Positions 11,291 to 23,290 of a stretch of DNA of 64,000 nucleotides are shown in pieces. The stretch spans positions 152,297,151-152,361,150 of the forward strand of contig CP136068.1 of NCBI GenBank assembly GCA_032622095.1. Reading direction: 5' to 3'. Within the stretch, counting starts at the first letter, position 1; the number at the start of each line of letters is the position of its first letter. The stretch comes from Siphonodentalium dalli (taxonomy: Eukaryota; Mollusca; Scaphopoda; Gadilida; Siphonodentaliidae). A program made the translations under genes and the position numbers. A model generated the notes under the pieces. That model made no database searches and was not told the DNA's origin. It saw only the letters and a list, made by a program, of their open reading frames with translations.

Positions 11291-11859
11291 TTGAACAGTT
11301 CCACAGGAAAGACATATTCGTGGGATGCAGACGGGAATAAATTAAAACATGATAATAAAAATGACAAAATGTGGACTACAAGAGTTGGTGTCATTTTACA
11401 GAATCCGATGGAATGAGAGCAACAAAATTCGATCATTTTGTAGTCAAAATCCACCAGAGACATGATGATATCAGATGCCATATATTACAATAGGGGAGTC
11501 TCAAATATACCTGGACATTCCATAGTTTATTTCAATCAGGAATGCACAATGGAAGAGTTAGAACAAATGTACAATCTGAGAATAGAACTGAAACGATTGA
11601 GAGATGCTAATCCCACAAAATATTTTCAAATACGGAGAACATATCATAGAACAGAATTTTTTTTTTATTGTGATATAAATGTTGTAAATAATACTAAATA
11701 TGAGTCATTAGACTCGTTCTCGGAAACAAAGGTTATGTCCATGTGGCTGGTATGGTGGAATGTGCCAGTGTGGTAATAATTAACAACTTTTTTAGCTGAC
11801 GCAAATAAAAATTATATAATATAGATAATTTTGTATTGGATGCTTTTATCTTCATATTC
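11291..11859. other. Unassigned stretch with a low-support 104-aa ORF
   Basis: A plus-strand ORF at 11462-11776 contains a charged, helix-like stretch (CTMEELEQMYNLRIELKRLR) but matches nothing I recognise and has no visible splice context. I do not call it a gene. The rest is unassigned. Confidence 0.3.
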
Positions 11860-12222
11860 TTAAAGTGATGTGAAACACTCCAGAAGGGAGATTACATCAA
11901 ATTTGAGAATAATCTTGCTCAAAGTAATTATTTGTTACGAGTATTAATCCAAATTGACAACACACACCGTCATTCTTATATATTAATTAAATGCAATGAC
12001 TCTCATTGGCAAAATCATTTGTGTTAGTTGCGTCCCGAATCGAGATGTAAATATTTGCAATTGAGCATAGTTCAGACAACGTTTTCTATGTAGTGGTATG
12101 GTCGATTTCTTTGAAATTTTCGGAGATGTTAGTAGAATGCTAGAATCCACAGGTTGGCATAGCAACTGAGTACTAACTTATACATTTTCACGCACCCGAA
12201 CAAGTACATAATTTGTCTTTAA
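11860..12222. repeat. Family G TTAA-bounded repeat, copy G1
   Basis: It runs from TTAA plus AGTGATGTGAAACACTCC to ACATAATTTGTCT plus TTAA. It matches G2 at 25422-25795 along its length with moderate divergence (shared blocks CAACACACACCGTCATTC and TTCACGCACCCGAACAAG). The termini are only weakly inverted, so calling it a DNA transposon is inference. Confidence 0.6.
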
Positions 12223-12602
12223 TGCTGAATGGTATAATCTCTCTCTATGTTAAAGGTACACCGGATATAATCAAACTCTTGTCTGTGGTTTAAGTAGTCC
12301 TATTGTTATGATCAACCAGCAATGTAATTGTGAAAAGCAAGAGGCCAATCATGACTGGCAAATGTAATACAGCTACTGTACCCATTTCTTCAATCATATC
12401 TACAGCCCCCAAAGACAACAGCATAGGTGAATAAACCATCACAGATTTAATTGCACATGAATATATTTAATTAATATCAGATAGCTTTGAATACCGATGC
12501 ACATGTCTCATTACTAACAATTCAACCTGGCTGAGTTACAACTGCTCAAAGGGGTGATGGCAGGTGCTCAGGGTGATTACAAAGAATATAGTATTAAATA
12601 TA
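12223..12602. other. Unassigned spacer
   Basis: It begins with a phrase like a family F terminus (AAAGGTACACCGGAT near 12254) and otherwise shows no gene or repeat. Confidence 0.4.
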
Positions 12603-13002
12603 TTAACTCTTTACCCAACAGAAGGGCCCTGTGCCAATGCATTCTCTTATATATGCGAGTCGACCATAGGTCGCCTCGCATATATAAGAGAATGCATTGG
12701 CTTAACACATTAAAAATTATAAAATTGTTAAAGAATGTAAGAAAAAATGGTAAAAAGTGTTAAAAAAAGATTTTTTTTAGGCCAATGCATTCTCTTATAT
12801 ATGCGAGGCGACCTATGGTCGACTCGCATATATAAGAGAATGCATTGGCACAGGGCATAACTGTAACTATCACAATGTGGTCAAGGAGCCGGTTCCAATG
12901 ATATCCATATGTGTATGGTTCTATTGAGACAGACCGAATATATTTTAGGCTGTTGAAGCTTTATTTGGCCGGTTTTGGCCGGTTTGTTGGGTAAAGGGTT
13001 AA
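12603..13002 (-). mobile_element. Family A MITE, copy A3
   Basis: TTAA-flanked. The left terminus has one change (CTCTTTACCC). Both hairpins are intact and the CCGGCC arm is on the right. Confidence 0.85.
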
Positions 13003-13669
13003 AGATGGATTATCTCTTCCTAAGTATGTTTTATATAACTTCCAGGGTATAAACTAAGAGATATGAGACAAAGACACCTGTCCGGAACCGCTTCTGTCAA
13101 TTAATATTGATTTTATATCAATATTGTCTTATGTAATGTGATAATCAAGTGGGACATTTTTCCGTTACTATTTTTAGAATTTTAGATTGAGTTATCCCAC
13201 ATTATACGCTCTGAACGAACATGAGCCGTAACATGTCCCAAATATATTGTATGTATATTATACCAGAAAATTCTAAATTAAATCAATATGAAAGGCCCAC
13301 TTAATTTTCGAATGCCCAGATCACATTATATACATATTGCATATTATATACCATTTGAAAGAGAAACCCAAAATTTATATAATCTAATGGAATACGGAAC
13401 AGCTATGGCCTAAGAGTGTCCAATAATTGACAGATTCTCGGATTCACAACAAGACTTCCTCAATTATTTACCCCATAATCCATCATAATTCACAACTAAG
13501 AGATAGAGTTATTCCCCTTCCATTGAGAATAATAGACTGACAGTACAGACCAGATCGAAATTAAACACATAACAAACGTCGGTACCTTGGCAGAAACAAG
13601 ATGTTCACAGTTTGTATATACTATGGAATGTGTTGAATATAATGCGATCTGGGATTCGAAATTAAGTGA
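13003..13669. other. Unassigned unique stretch
   Basis: No credible gene, tandem repeat or inverted repeat seen. Confidence 0.4.
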
Positions 13670-14082
13670 GCCTTTATCATATCATCAGATTCCAACAACA
13701 ACAACATATTTTGAAATGCCGCTTCAGTTATCAGAATCGATTAATTGCCCAAAAATAATGCTAACCTCAGTCAACTAAAGTATAAAATTGCCCAAAACCT
13801 GTTATTTATCAACGTTTTGTTCAACGAAATTTTGCCTGTTGTCAAATATCTGACAAGAAAAAGCCACTGATTTTAGAGTTATTGATCTTCATCCTGGTCA
13901 GATATAAGATCTTCTCGTTGAACAGTTTACTGGGCCACTTAAAATTAAAATAATATATTTCAAAAATCGATATCTGATCACTCCTACATTTGATGGGTGG
14001 GTTCCTCGAATCAAATATTTTCTATCCCCGAAGCCAAGGAAATAGTAATTTGCGAGCGTTAATTCGGATTGAGTACCTTTAA
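13670..14082. mobile_element. Family F element, copy F3, left terminus lost
   Basis: It matches F1 from CAGATTCCAACAACAACAAC through GTGGGTTCCTCGA to the intact right end GGATTGAGTACCT plus TTAA. Confidence 0.7.
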
Positions 14083-14137
14083 TTGATAGAAGCATTTCCA
14101 GACAGCAGTCTTCGATTCATATCTATTATCTTATACC

Positions 14138-14250
14138 AAGAAACTATATAAAACGTCTTATACGAAGAGATCGGTATATCAACTGCATGTACCATCTCAA
14201 AACTATATAAAACAAAACGTCTTATACGAAGAGATCAGTATATCAACTGT
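14138..14250. repeat. Local tandem duplication, about 60-bp unit
   Basis: The phrase CGTCTTATACGAAGAGATC, with the ACTATATAAAAC before it and GTATATCAACTG after it, occurs twice (about 14140-14190 and 14200-14250), differing by a small insertion. Confidence 0.75.
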
Positions 14251-14310
14251 TGTTGTTGTTGTTGTTGTTTGATGATATGGGGACCGTCTGATCGGATTGA
14301 GTATTCGTCT
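14245..14310. mobile_element. Family F terminal fragment F4
   Basis: A (TTG)n run followed by GATGATATGGGGACCGTCTG and GATCGGATTGAGTA is the end of a family F element. The terminal TTAA is not kept. Confidence 0.5.
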
Positions 14311-14317
14311 ATATTAT

Positions 14318-15592
14318 TATGCCCCCGACCCTCCGTCTATCCGTCCGTACACTGTCTTGTTGTCCGTCCGCGATCTGTCCGTCCAAAGATATCACCTTGT
14401 AACTCGGGTTTTAATAATCGGATTTCGTTGTCCTTTGATATGGTGATAGCATGCACATGCAGCTGTGGGGATACCTACATTGTCCCACACACTATACGGG
14501 TTTTGTTCATTAATGTTTACCACATGCATTTACGGCCTTTCTTTAACGTGGAAATGTGTGGATATTGTGTCATTACGAACATTTCTGCTTGTAACGCTAG
14601 TGTTATTTGTCGGGTTTTGTTGTATACTGTGGCGAGGTATAATAGCGCAGGTTGTGTCAAAGGATACCCACATACTACAGGTTTTGTACATTCGTTTTTA
14701 CTATATATATATATATATATATAGGTACGGCCCTTGTTTGACTTGGAAATTTCTTGATTTTGCGTCCGAAAGAAATTTTCAGCTTGTAGCATGGGTAATG
14801 ATATTCTGATTCAGTTGTGGTTTGGTATGGTGGCAGCATGCACATCATGTGGTAAAGGATATACCCAAATATATATTACTGGTTCTATGGTTTCGTCCAT
14901 TCATTTTACCAGAGTTACAGCCCTTGTCTGACTTGGGAATTCTTAATTTTGTATCCGGTGCCGTATATGACAATTTAATCTTGTAACTTGGGCATGGATC
15001 ATTGGATTTGGTGTATTGGTAGCCCGTTTTAACCCTTTAGCCAACAGAACAGCCCTGTGCCAATGCATTCTCTTATATATGCGAGTCGACCATAGGTCGC
15101 CTCGCATATATAAGAGAATGCATTGGCTTAACACATATTAAAAATGATAAAATTGTCAAAGAATGTAGAAAAATATTATAAAAATTGTTAAAAAATGTAA
15201 GAAAAAATTATAAAATTGGTAAAGAATGTAAGAAAAAATGGTAAAAAGTGTTAATTTTTTTGTTGTTGGCCAATGCATTCTCTTATATATGCGAGGCGAC
15301 CTATGGTCGACTCGCATATATAAGAGAATGCATTGGCAAAGTGCATAACTGTAACCATCACAATGTGGTCAACGAACCGGTTCCAAGGATATCCATATTT
15401 GTATGGTGTTATTGAGACAGACCGAAGATATTTTAGGCTGTTGAAGCTTTATTTGGGCGTTTTTGGCCGTTTTGTTGGGTAAAGGGTTAATCAGATACCC
15501 ACTAAACTCTTGAAATTAGAAAATATTTGTTTTACATCCATATAAATATTTAGTATTGCATGACCACCATATAAACTGAGCGACGGGGGCAT
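14318..15592. repeat. Dispersed repeat H2 with TATGCCCCCG termini, split by a MITE
   Basis: The left edge reads TATGCCCCCGACCC and the right edge GACGGGGGCATA. A GTCCGTCCG-type core lies near the left end. The interior repeats phrases about 'cctttctttaacgtggaaat' / 'cccttgtttgacttggaaat' with about 200-bp spacing. A family A MITE lies at 15029-15490. The (TA)n run at 14703-14722 is simple sequence. The ORFs that cross this region are not credible proteins. Confidence 0.6.
15029..15490 (-). mobile_element. Family A MITE, copy A4, with expanded spacer
   Basis: TTAA-flanked with both hairpins. The AT-rich spacer between hairpins is longer than in the other copies because a GTAAGAAAAA-type phrase is duplicated. 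The left terminus has ACCCAACA changed to AGCCAACA. Confidence 0.85.
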
Positions 15593-16589
15593 ATGCCACT
15601 TGCCATATCAAATCCAGTCGTAAGTCGGGATTTTGTCTTACCCTGTGCAACACCATGGGTGATCATAGGTCGCCTCGCATATATTTCTAGTTCTATGGTA
15701 AAGGGTCCAAATAGGAAATTAAAATGGGGGAAAATGAAAATCCTTCTAGAATGGTCATTAGCGTCCTAACATGATATATAGGTATCACTTTTGTAGAAAA
15801 TGATGTTGGGCAAAATTCTCGACCAAGGTCAAGGTCATTTGGGGTTTTTCAAGGTCATTCATCCAAAACATTCCTAGAATCGTCTTTGGGCTCAGTTAAC
15901 GTAAATTCAGGCGCCCCGATGGCGATGATTCACTCGGGGAAGATCGCATACCAATTGTTACCATGACAACCGCTGCAAAATATATTGCAAAATAGGTCCT
16001 TTAAACATAACTGCGTTGTAAATTTGAAAGTTATTTTGCTTTCTATATCTTTCCCTCTTCCTTTGTATCTTTATGTGTATGCACGCATATATAAGCAGTC
16101 ATACAATATAAATAAATTGATCTTTATTAGCAATGGTCCAATTTCGACCTTGCATTCAAGTTTGATTTTGTCAAGTCAAAGACATGTATATATACACAAG
16201 ATTGCATAAGAATCGATATTTCAGGGTTTCTAATATAGATTTCCACTGTCGCTAAAACTAAACGCATTATTGATGGAATGTTACTTTTAGTTCAATTAGA
16301 ATGACATTTTAGTCCTTTCTATGTTATTTTTAAACCATCAAAGATGTAGTCAGGGCCCCCATCCACTAGAATGACAACAACAACATTTTATATAACTCAA
16401 TGTGCAAACGCCCTGAAGATAGTGTATCGCTTTCAAGCAAGTTTTATATATATGCCGGGTACCATAACTGATAGGCCTACATGTATAAATCGAAGACGCA
16501 TTGTCCGGTTATAAGCTTCTACCAATTAATATCAATTTTGTTTGGAATTTCTTATCACCACTCATTTAAAACGTCCAGCGTCTTAGTCC
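15593..16589. other. Mostly unassigned, with a family A fragment
   Basis: Positions 15650-15705 hold a degraded piece of the family A hairpin (CATAGGTCGCCTCGCATATA). Next come GACCAAGGTCAAGGTCATTT-type phrases typical of dispersed invertebrate repeats. No credible gene. Confidence 0.4.
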
Positions 16590-16636
16590 ACGTACACGGC
16601 TATAGGAACGACGTCTTACGTACGTGCACTGGAATA

Positions 16637-17030
16637 TCCATGCGTGACGGTAATGACGCGTGACGGTAATGACGATTTTAAAGTATTTTCGAATTTTTTC
16701 CAATTGAATAGGGAATGTGACAAAAATGGGTTCACCTTGACTAAAATCATACATTATGTGATAGAATAAGCCATTGTCCCGAATTTCAATAGACCGCTGT
16801 ATAGTAGAAATCTGCGTGACGGTAATGATATTTATTAAACGTACGCTGATGGGTGGGCTTACATTCGGTTTTCTCTATAACTCGATTTTCATCGCCAACT
16901 GTTCAGCTCATTGCTGTTGATTAGTCAGATGAATGAACTTTGGAATTAGATCTACCAATCTTCCGCCTTCATATTGAAACTTCATAAAAAATAGCTTCAA
17001 ATGCCCGCGTGACGGTAATGACGGGGGTAC
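16637..17030. repeat. Four spaced copies of GCGTGACGGTAATGACG
   Basis: The motif occurs at about 16642 and 16659 (back to back), 16814 (last bases changed) and 17007. Each copy holds two TGACG half-sites in direct orientation, similar to CRE/ATF half-sites. The intervening DNA is not repeated. Function is unknown. Confidence 0.6.
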
Positions 17031-17040
17031 GGGGATGTCC

Positions 17041-17405
17041 ATTTTTTAGATTTTTAACCAGCAAAACAAAAAGCGCAAATATCATTGGAACATCTCCTGA
17101 ATACGGGATATGAAGATCACCCCATTGTATCCGGAAATGTATTTACTAATCAATAAAACGATATCACTTCTTATAATTTCGCTTTAAAAAAATCATGTGG
17201 AGGGTGAGAGACAGCTCATTTTAGTGATTATGGGGTATTTTACCCCAAAATCCTATTCCGTTTCTGGATATCGCGGGAATTATTTATCTCGTATTTTAAG
17301 GAAACCAACTCAGCTACATGTAAGAGTCATGGTATCCACATAATATGAAATGATGTTTGTTGTAGAGATAAAAAGTTCACCAAGACATGGTTTGGCCCCT
17401 TTACC
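17041..17405. other. Unassigned spacer
   Basis: No gene or repeat recognised. Confidence 0.4.
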
Positions 17406-17700
17406 GTAGAACGCATATATAAGAGAATGCATTGGTCTAACAATTTTTTACAATTTTAATAATTTTTTCTTGTATTCTTTAACAATTTTATAATTTCACC
17501 CATACAGAGCCCCAGACAAACATGAGCAGACGACACTCTTCTATATGCTTCTATATATGTGTGGGGCTCCCTGCAGGGTAATGGATGTTTTTTATTTTAT
17601 GTCCTAAAAATTGTAAGAAACATTTATTTAAAAAAAATGATAAAAAATTGTTAGGCCAATGCATGCTCTTATATATGCGAGGCGACCTATGGTGTTGCAC
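17406..17700. mobile_element. Degraded family A/B-like element
   Basis: Outer half-hairpins CGCATATATAAGAGAATGCA (17410) and CCAATGCATGCTCTTATATA (17662) surround a degenerate AT-rich spacer and a decayed hairpin with TGTGTGGGGCTCCCT. TTAA termini are lost. Confidence 0.5.
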
Positions 17701-17706
17701 TTGTTA

Positions 17707-18120
17707 TTAAAGATGCATACTCCGATTAAGCGCCGCTCAATTACTATTTATTTGGATTCGGGGGTAAAAAATATTTGAGTCGAGTCGAGGAACCCACCTA
17801 TCAAAACCTATCAAAAGTTATTAGATATCGATTTTTTTTAATCTATTAATTTTCACCATCGAGACTTATTATAGTGGCTCAGACAAAATTGCTGATGAAG
17901 ATGGATAACTCTAAAATCAAGAGGCTTTGTGTTGATAATAAGGCCAAATTTCGTCGAACAACATGTTGCAAAATAACACGTTTAGGGCAATTCTATACTA
18001 TATTTGACTGTGGTTAGAATTATTTTTGGACAATTAATCGATTCTGATAACTGAAGCGGCATTTCTAAAAATGTTGTTGTTGTTGTTGTTGGAATCTGAT
18101 TATATGGGGACCTATATTCG
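17707..18120. mobile_element. Family F element, copy F5, opposite orientation
   Basis: TTAA and a degraded AGGTACTC end are followed by GCCGCTCAATTACTATTTAT and end in (TTG)n GGAATCTGATTATATGGGG. The right TTAA is lost. Confidence 0.65.
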
Positions 18121-19952
18121 TCTAATTGTCGGGTTATCCTCATGTCGCGTTTTTTTGTTGTTGTTGTGGCCAATCGATCATCGGTATCAGAAAGTTGATA
18201 TACCACACTCATCGTCTTATATAATTAGAGGCCTGCAATCCGTGATCGTTTCAATAGCTCTTTCATCGACAGTATATGGTCTATTGGTCTGTATGTGCAA
18301 CTATTATACCAGATATCAATATTCCGAAAGGCGAAAACAATATTGGCGCAGTGCCCCCCTGGTCAAGTGGTCCTGTTAATTGGTGTACTATATATAATGC
18401 TGGTGAGTCCTGATGTTAGGACAAACTGATGCTGTTTCTCAGCGATGTATATATATTTACGTCCATGTGTTTCTAAAGTTGTCATTTTCGCGGTGTTTGG
18501 ATAATTTGAACATATCCACGACAAGCCATTATTAATGTCAATCCACTCTGCAAAGATATATATGTTCACGAATGTTTCATATATATACATGCACTTACAC
18601 AAAAAATGTAATTAATTACAATCAATTACAAATCACAAATACCCCATCCCTGATATACATGCAGATCTGGCTTTTTTTTCAAAATCTCTCGGATTAGCCA
18701 ATCACCACCGCGAAAATTATACCTTTAGAAACATAACAGTACTTTTTCGTAATGGCATCAGTTTGCCCTACCAGCATCATATCAATTCAGCTGGACCCAC
18801 CAGCTTCATATCACATTAGCAGGACCAGTTGATCAGGGGCGAGTACATGTTCTGCTGAGGTTGGGTATGCGGTAAGGGAAGAGTTTTATCTTCGCCATTG
18901 GCGATGCAACCCTCATGGAATGTTACCAATAAAATTATATAGGGCTTATATACATATATAGTATTGTGAATTTATTGTCTGAACATTCTCTCCATATGAT
19001 TGAGCCGGAAACCTATACATGTGTATAATTAGGTCACATGCAGTCCAGTCTGGAGTAAACTACATACCCACATATAAAAAATAGTATCAGTATGAATCTG
19101 AGTGTATGTTTACATAGACTGCATGCAGTCCTGCACTGGACAGGGACATAGTTAGAGGTCTGAATATTGGGGGGGGGGGGGTCGAGCGAGTATCCACCTT
19201 TGAATTTCCAGTGTCTGCACCCCATGTACCTCACAAGCCTTGATTGTGGGCTATTTTGAATTGATCAGTAGGCCTACCGGTAGTCTTTGATCGGCTACTG
19301 GTCCGAGGAAGGGACACGATCCACTATAGTTCGACCACTATAGTTTGACCCATGTGTGAGAAAATTTGCGATCTGAACCTGAAGATTTCATTTCAAAATC
19401 TCAACACACATATATAATGTAGGCGATAGTGGTCAGGACTATGGACAGGCGAATTGTGGACAGCCAAATGCACACCCCGATAATAATAATAATAATAATA
19501 ATTGTTGGAATTTTTTGAAAATCAAACGAGAAATGTTTTCATTTTGGTGTGAAATTTCCAACTAATGTCGTGCCAGTTAAGAAATTTCCAAATGTTGACC
19601 AAAGATGGGACCCCCCCCCCGAAAGTCCACTTTATCTACGTGCCTGTGTACTTGCGACAGAATATTTAAGTTTTCCGGCAAAACAAAAGAAGAGTTGGTT
19701 GGGTACTGTACGAAATTGCGAGGGTACTAAATCACTACATAACCAACCCGCGAAAATGTCACGTGATCCAGTGTGATCACAACAAAAATGGAAGTTCAAT
19801 ATCTCTCGAATTTGACTCTTCTTCAAAACAACCGGAGAACATGCGATGATGCGAAAGACAAAATTTAGGGTTTTAACTCAGTATCCAATCATTAGCCTAT
19901 GGTTTCATCATGATGACAATATAAATTTAACTACCAACATTGATTCATTGAG
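18121..19952. other. Unassigned stretch
   Basis: No credible gene. Simple sequence includes an (ATA)n run near 19483-19500 and a poly-G run at about 19170-19181. A short ATTACAATCAATTACAAATC duplication lies near 18612. Confidence 0.4.
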
Positions 19953-20373
19953 AGGGAGGTGAAGTGACCAATTTTGACTGGGGGATTTCCGTTCAAATCT
20001 GCGGAGCAAAAGTTACAGAGTTGCACATACTTCTGTGGTCAAGTGTCGAGAATGTGGACTTGATGTGTTATTGGAAACAACAGTATTTATCTGGCTGGTC
20101 GGCTTGAAACTTGTTCCATTATAATGATGGTGTATTTATATTTGAATTTTATATTGACTTTTCAAATGTAGGTCAAGTGATGTAATTCAAGAAAAAAATT
20201 CTCAAAAATATATTTATTGCAAAATTTTATAATTTACCAAGCGGACCTGCCAGATAAATACCCTTTGTTCCATTAACACATCAAGTCACACTCAGAAGTT
20301 TGTGCAACTCTAACTTTTGCTCCTCAGATTTGCATGGAAATCCCCATTCAAATTTGTTCACTTGACCTCCCCC
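19953..20373. mobile_element. Fold-back element with about 160-nt arms
   Basis: The left arm starts GGGAGGTGAAGTGACC and the right arm ends in its diverged complement (GTTCACTTGACCTCCC). Long matching inner blocks include GAGCAAAAGTTA and GTATTTATCTGGC. The target duplication is not clear and nothing is encoded. Confidence 0.65.
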
Positions 20374-20444
20374 TTATTGCCTTAATTTTATTTGATCATG
20401 TTGTACAAGTTTGTAAATTCTGATTCAATCTATTTAAGTTTTGA

Positions 20445-20945
20445 GGGGGACAGTGCGCTAGTGCGAGGGTTCAATAGTCGGAGGGTATGTTCAGTAGTTC
20501 GAGGGTTCAATAGTCCAACCTTGGTTCAATAGTTTGAGGGTTCAATAGCCCGTGGGTTAGTCTAAAAGCTCTGCACAGACCAAGGGTTCAATAGTCCGAG
20601 ATTTCGATAGTCCAAGGGTTCGATAGTGAGGCAATCTCATACGACTTCCCCGTCGAGAACATTTTGGGCTGAAGTTACCAAGCCCACCCACCCTGCCAAG
20701 TTTATTTCCTATATTATTCTTGAAATGTGTCTCTCTGTGGTGTGATTCTTTTGGTATGCCCGTTATTTAGTAAAGGTATTTTTTTACTAAATAACGGGTA
20801 TGTTAGAGTTACATTTCTTTGAAAAACTCAAAACATTGGGCGACAAATTTTCTCGACGGGGAAGTCATATAATATTGCCGATAGTGACAGTCCAAGGGTT
20901 CAATCAATAGTCAGAGGGTTCGAGGGTTTGATAGTCCGATGATCC
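20445..20945. repeat. Degenerate GGGTTCAATAGTCCGA array, interrupted by a transposon
   Basis: Phrases of 16-18 bp (GAGGGTTCAATAGTCCGA and variants) repeat irregularly from 20460 to 20629 and resume at 20888-20940. The gap is filled exactly by a 250-bp element with an 8-bp target duplication. Confidence 0.7.
20630..20879. mobile_element. 250-bp hAT-type MITE with exact 8-bp target duplication
   Basis: GATAGTGA occurs on both sides (20622-20629 and 20880-20887). The inverted termini are GGCAATCTCATACGACTTCC and its near complement, sharing CGACGGGGAAGTC. An internal hairpin, CCCGTTATTTAGTAAA / TTTACTAAATAACGGG, lies at 20759-20802. No coding capacity. Confidence 0.8.
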
Positions 20946-23290
20946 TACAGCTGGAATAACAAAACTCAAATACAGATTTCATGTATTCACATATGAAAGA
21001 TCAAATACAGATTGCAGTGATCTGATCATCATTGAACATTTGTGCATGTGTATATACATGTACATGTACGAACATAAACACTTATGACATTTCAAACTTT
21101 TAAAACAGCATATCGGTAATTGTGGTGACGCAATGCCAATAGGTGACCATGTTCCAATATGCTACCAACGTTCTTGTTCCATTGTTTAACTCGCGTATCA
21201 GGTTCCTGATTCTTGTTAAATTTCGCGCGTGAAATTAAATAATCGTACGAGGATGCTAATACATCATTTCCAGTCAACAAAATTTTGATTGTTAAATAGA
21301 AATACCGGTATGCGATTTGAAACAACCCAAGAGTATATTATGACATTATTGATGGTGATTTTTATATCTAGTTTATTGCCCTTTATCAAACATAAATTGT
21401 TCAAACCTGCAACCTTCATCGGAGGACATTTTGGTCAGCGGGCTTTTTTTCTTCTTAGGCCAAATAAAAATATACCTTTGTTTCTGTTAACGGAGGGCGG
21501 AATATTAGGGGGGGGGGGTAAACTTTTTTTTTAATTCCATAATGCTCAAGGTAATAACAGCCCTCAATGTATTGTATATACAGGTATACTATGTATATAG
21601 TCTATCTGGTTATAATATTTTAATGAATTCGATAGGCACTGTATTTTATATTCTTTTATTTATCATATGGCCTGGCAATAACAGGAGTCAGACCGCTCTT
21701 TGTACAAATCTTGCATATGACTGTCTTGAATCTTTGTCTTAGGGAAGCTTTCGTCACACCACCACCTTCCCCACATTGGACGCAAAATAAGCTTCACCGA
21801 TACCAGAACCATACATGTAGTATGCCACCGCTAGAGGATCTGACAGGTATAATCTTGGGTATTTTTGAGAAAGGGTCCGCGGCCCATGCAATTGGGAAAA
21901 GTAGATAATACTGTAGCGGGGTAAATTGGGAATTATCGAATTGAAATAAAGACACTATCAAATTAATTTAAAAAATAAGATGTTTAAAACTGAATGAACT
22001 AATGGATAAAACAACAGTATGTCAGGGTTTCTGCTAGGGGCTGGGGGAATGTGGCCATATTTGGGAAGTACATACCCGGTGCCCTGTCGGGAGAAAATTT
22101 GGATGTTTATCACTGAAAAGGAACCATTTCCTTGCAACTGAGACAACAAGCAGGAACATTGAAGCTTCGTATAGAAACAACATTAAAACAGATGTCTTTT
22201 TTTATCTCAAGTTAATGAACTAAAAGCATGTAAGCACCACAGCATACAGTGGATACAATGACTTTTATAACAGTAGCAATATTAAAAGCCGACATCAAAG
22301 GGAAAAAAGACACATTGTCATACTCAGTGTCAAGTGTACTCTAGCAGTAACCAGTGTGACGTCATGAGCAGAGCTCTACATGCTTTCCTTGTATTTTGTT
22401 CACAGTACGAATCAAAACAAATTGTTGTAAAATCAAAAGCCATTCCTCAGGTGGAGATGACCTCATGCTGGATACTAGTACGTATAATGGATAATTTTGA
22501 TTAATTGGATAGGGAATAAATACACTGATAATAACTATTAATATTTTAATTGTTTTATTTCTAATTAAACGTTTCTTTGATACCGACCTTGTTTTGAGGT
22601 AAAATGTCTGCACTGTTCATCGCAGCAACTGCCAAACCTCACCTGTGTTCATGATTGTAGCTTAGAATTCAGCCCCCTAATGACTTACCAAAGTATAATC
22701 CACATTTTGAGTGGAAATAGTGGGTCAGAAAGTTGGGATTTATAGACAGAAATCTACGGTAAATTAAAATATGAGAGGCTGATTACTAATTTACTATTAA
22801 ACATTTTCTGACAAAGCGTTACCCAGGATGGTGTAGACAACTGTGCACGTGGTCCGCGCTACTGATCATGTATTATTCAGGCACCAAGTGCATGATTTCT
22901 TGCAATCTGTTAATCACCAGTGTTGGTGATCGCTTGTCCTATGTAAAACGAGGGCTGAGCTAGGTCTTTTGCTATTTTGTGGCCAATATTAAGTCAAGGT
23001 TTGGGAGGGGGAATGAGGCCGCTGGATGGCCGGCCTGCCATAGTAGCGGAAATCCTGGTGTATATACCAGCTCATTCTAAGTCTGTAAGACAGTACCTCT
23101 ATAAATCTGATACATGACATGTATATACCAGCTCATACTAAGTCAATACCTCTATAAATCTGATATAGACTTTATTCTAGTAGTAGAAATTATTATATAC
23201 AAATTAGTCAGGACTATTATATATATGATTGATTCTTTGTATAAGTTAGTAAGTAGAATTAAGTAGTTACATGTATTCCATAATAACATG
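20946..23290. other. Long unassigned stretch
   Basis: No credible gene. A roughly 50-bp phrase (GTATATACCAGCTCAT ... CCTCTATAAATCTGATA) is tandemly duplicated at about 23055-23165. Small ORFs at 21092-21908 and 22362-22613 have no recognisable domain. Confidence 0.4.

Noticed and set aside
11462-11776. 104-aa ORF with a helix-like segment
   Set aside because: No homologous family recognised, no splice context, and low-complexity AT-rich second half. Kept only as a note.
14269-14809. ORFs of 151, 114 and 91 aa overlapping on both strands
   Set aside because: All run through a dispersed repeat with internal tandem units and a (TA)n run, conflict with each other, and show no domain.
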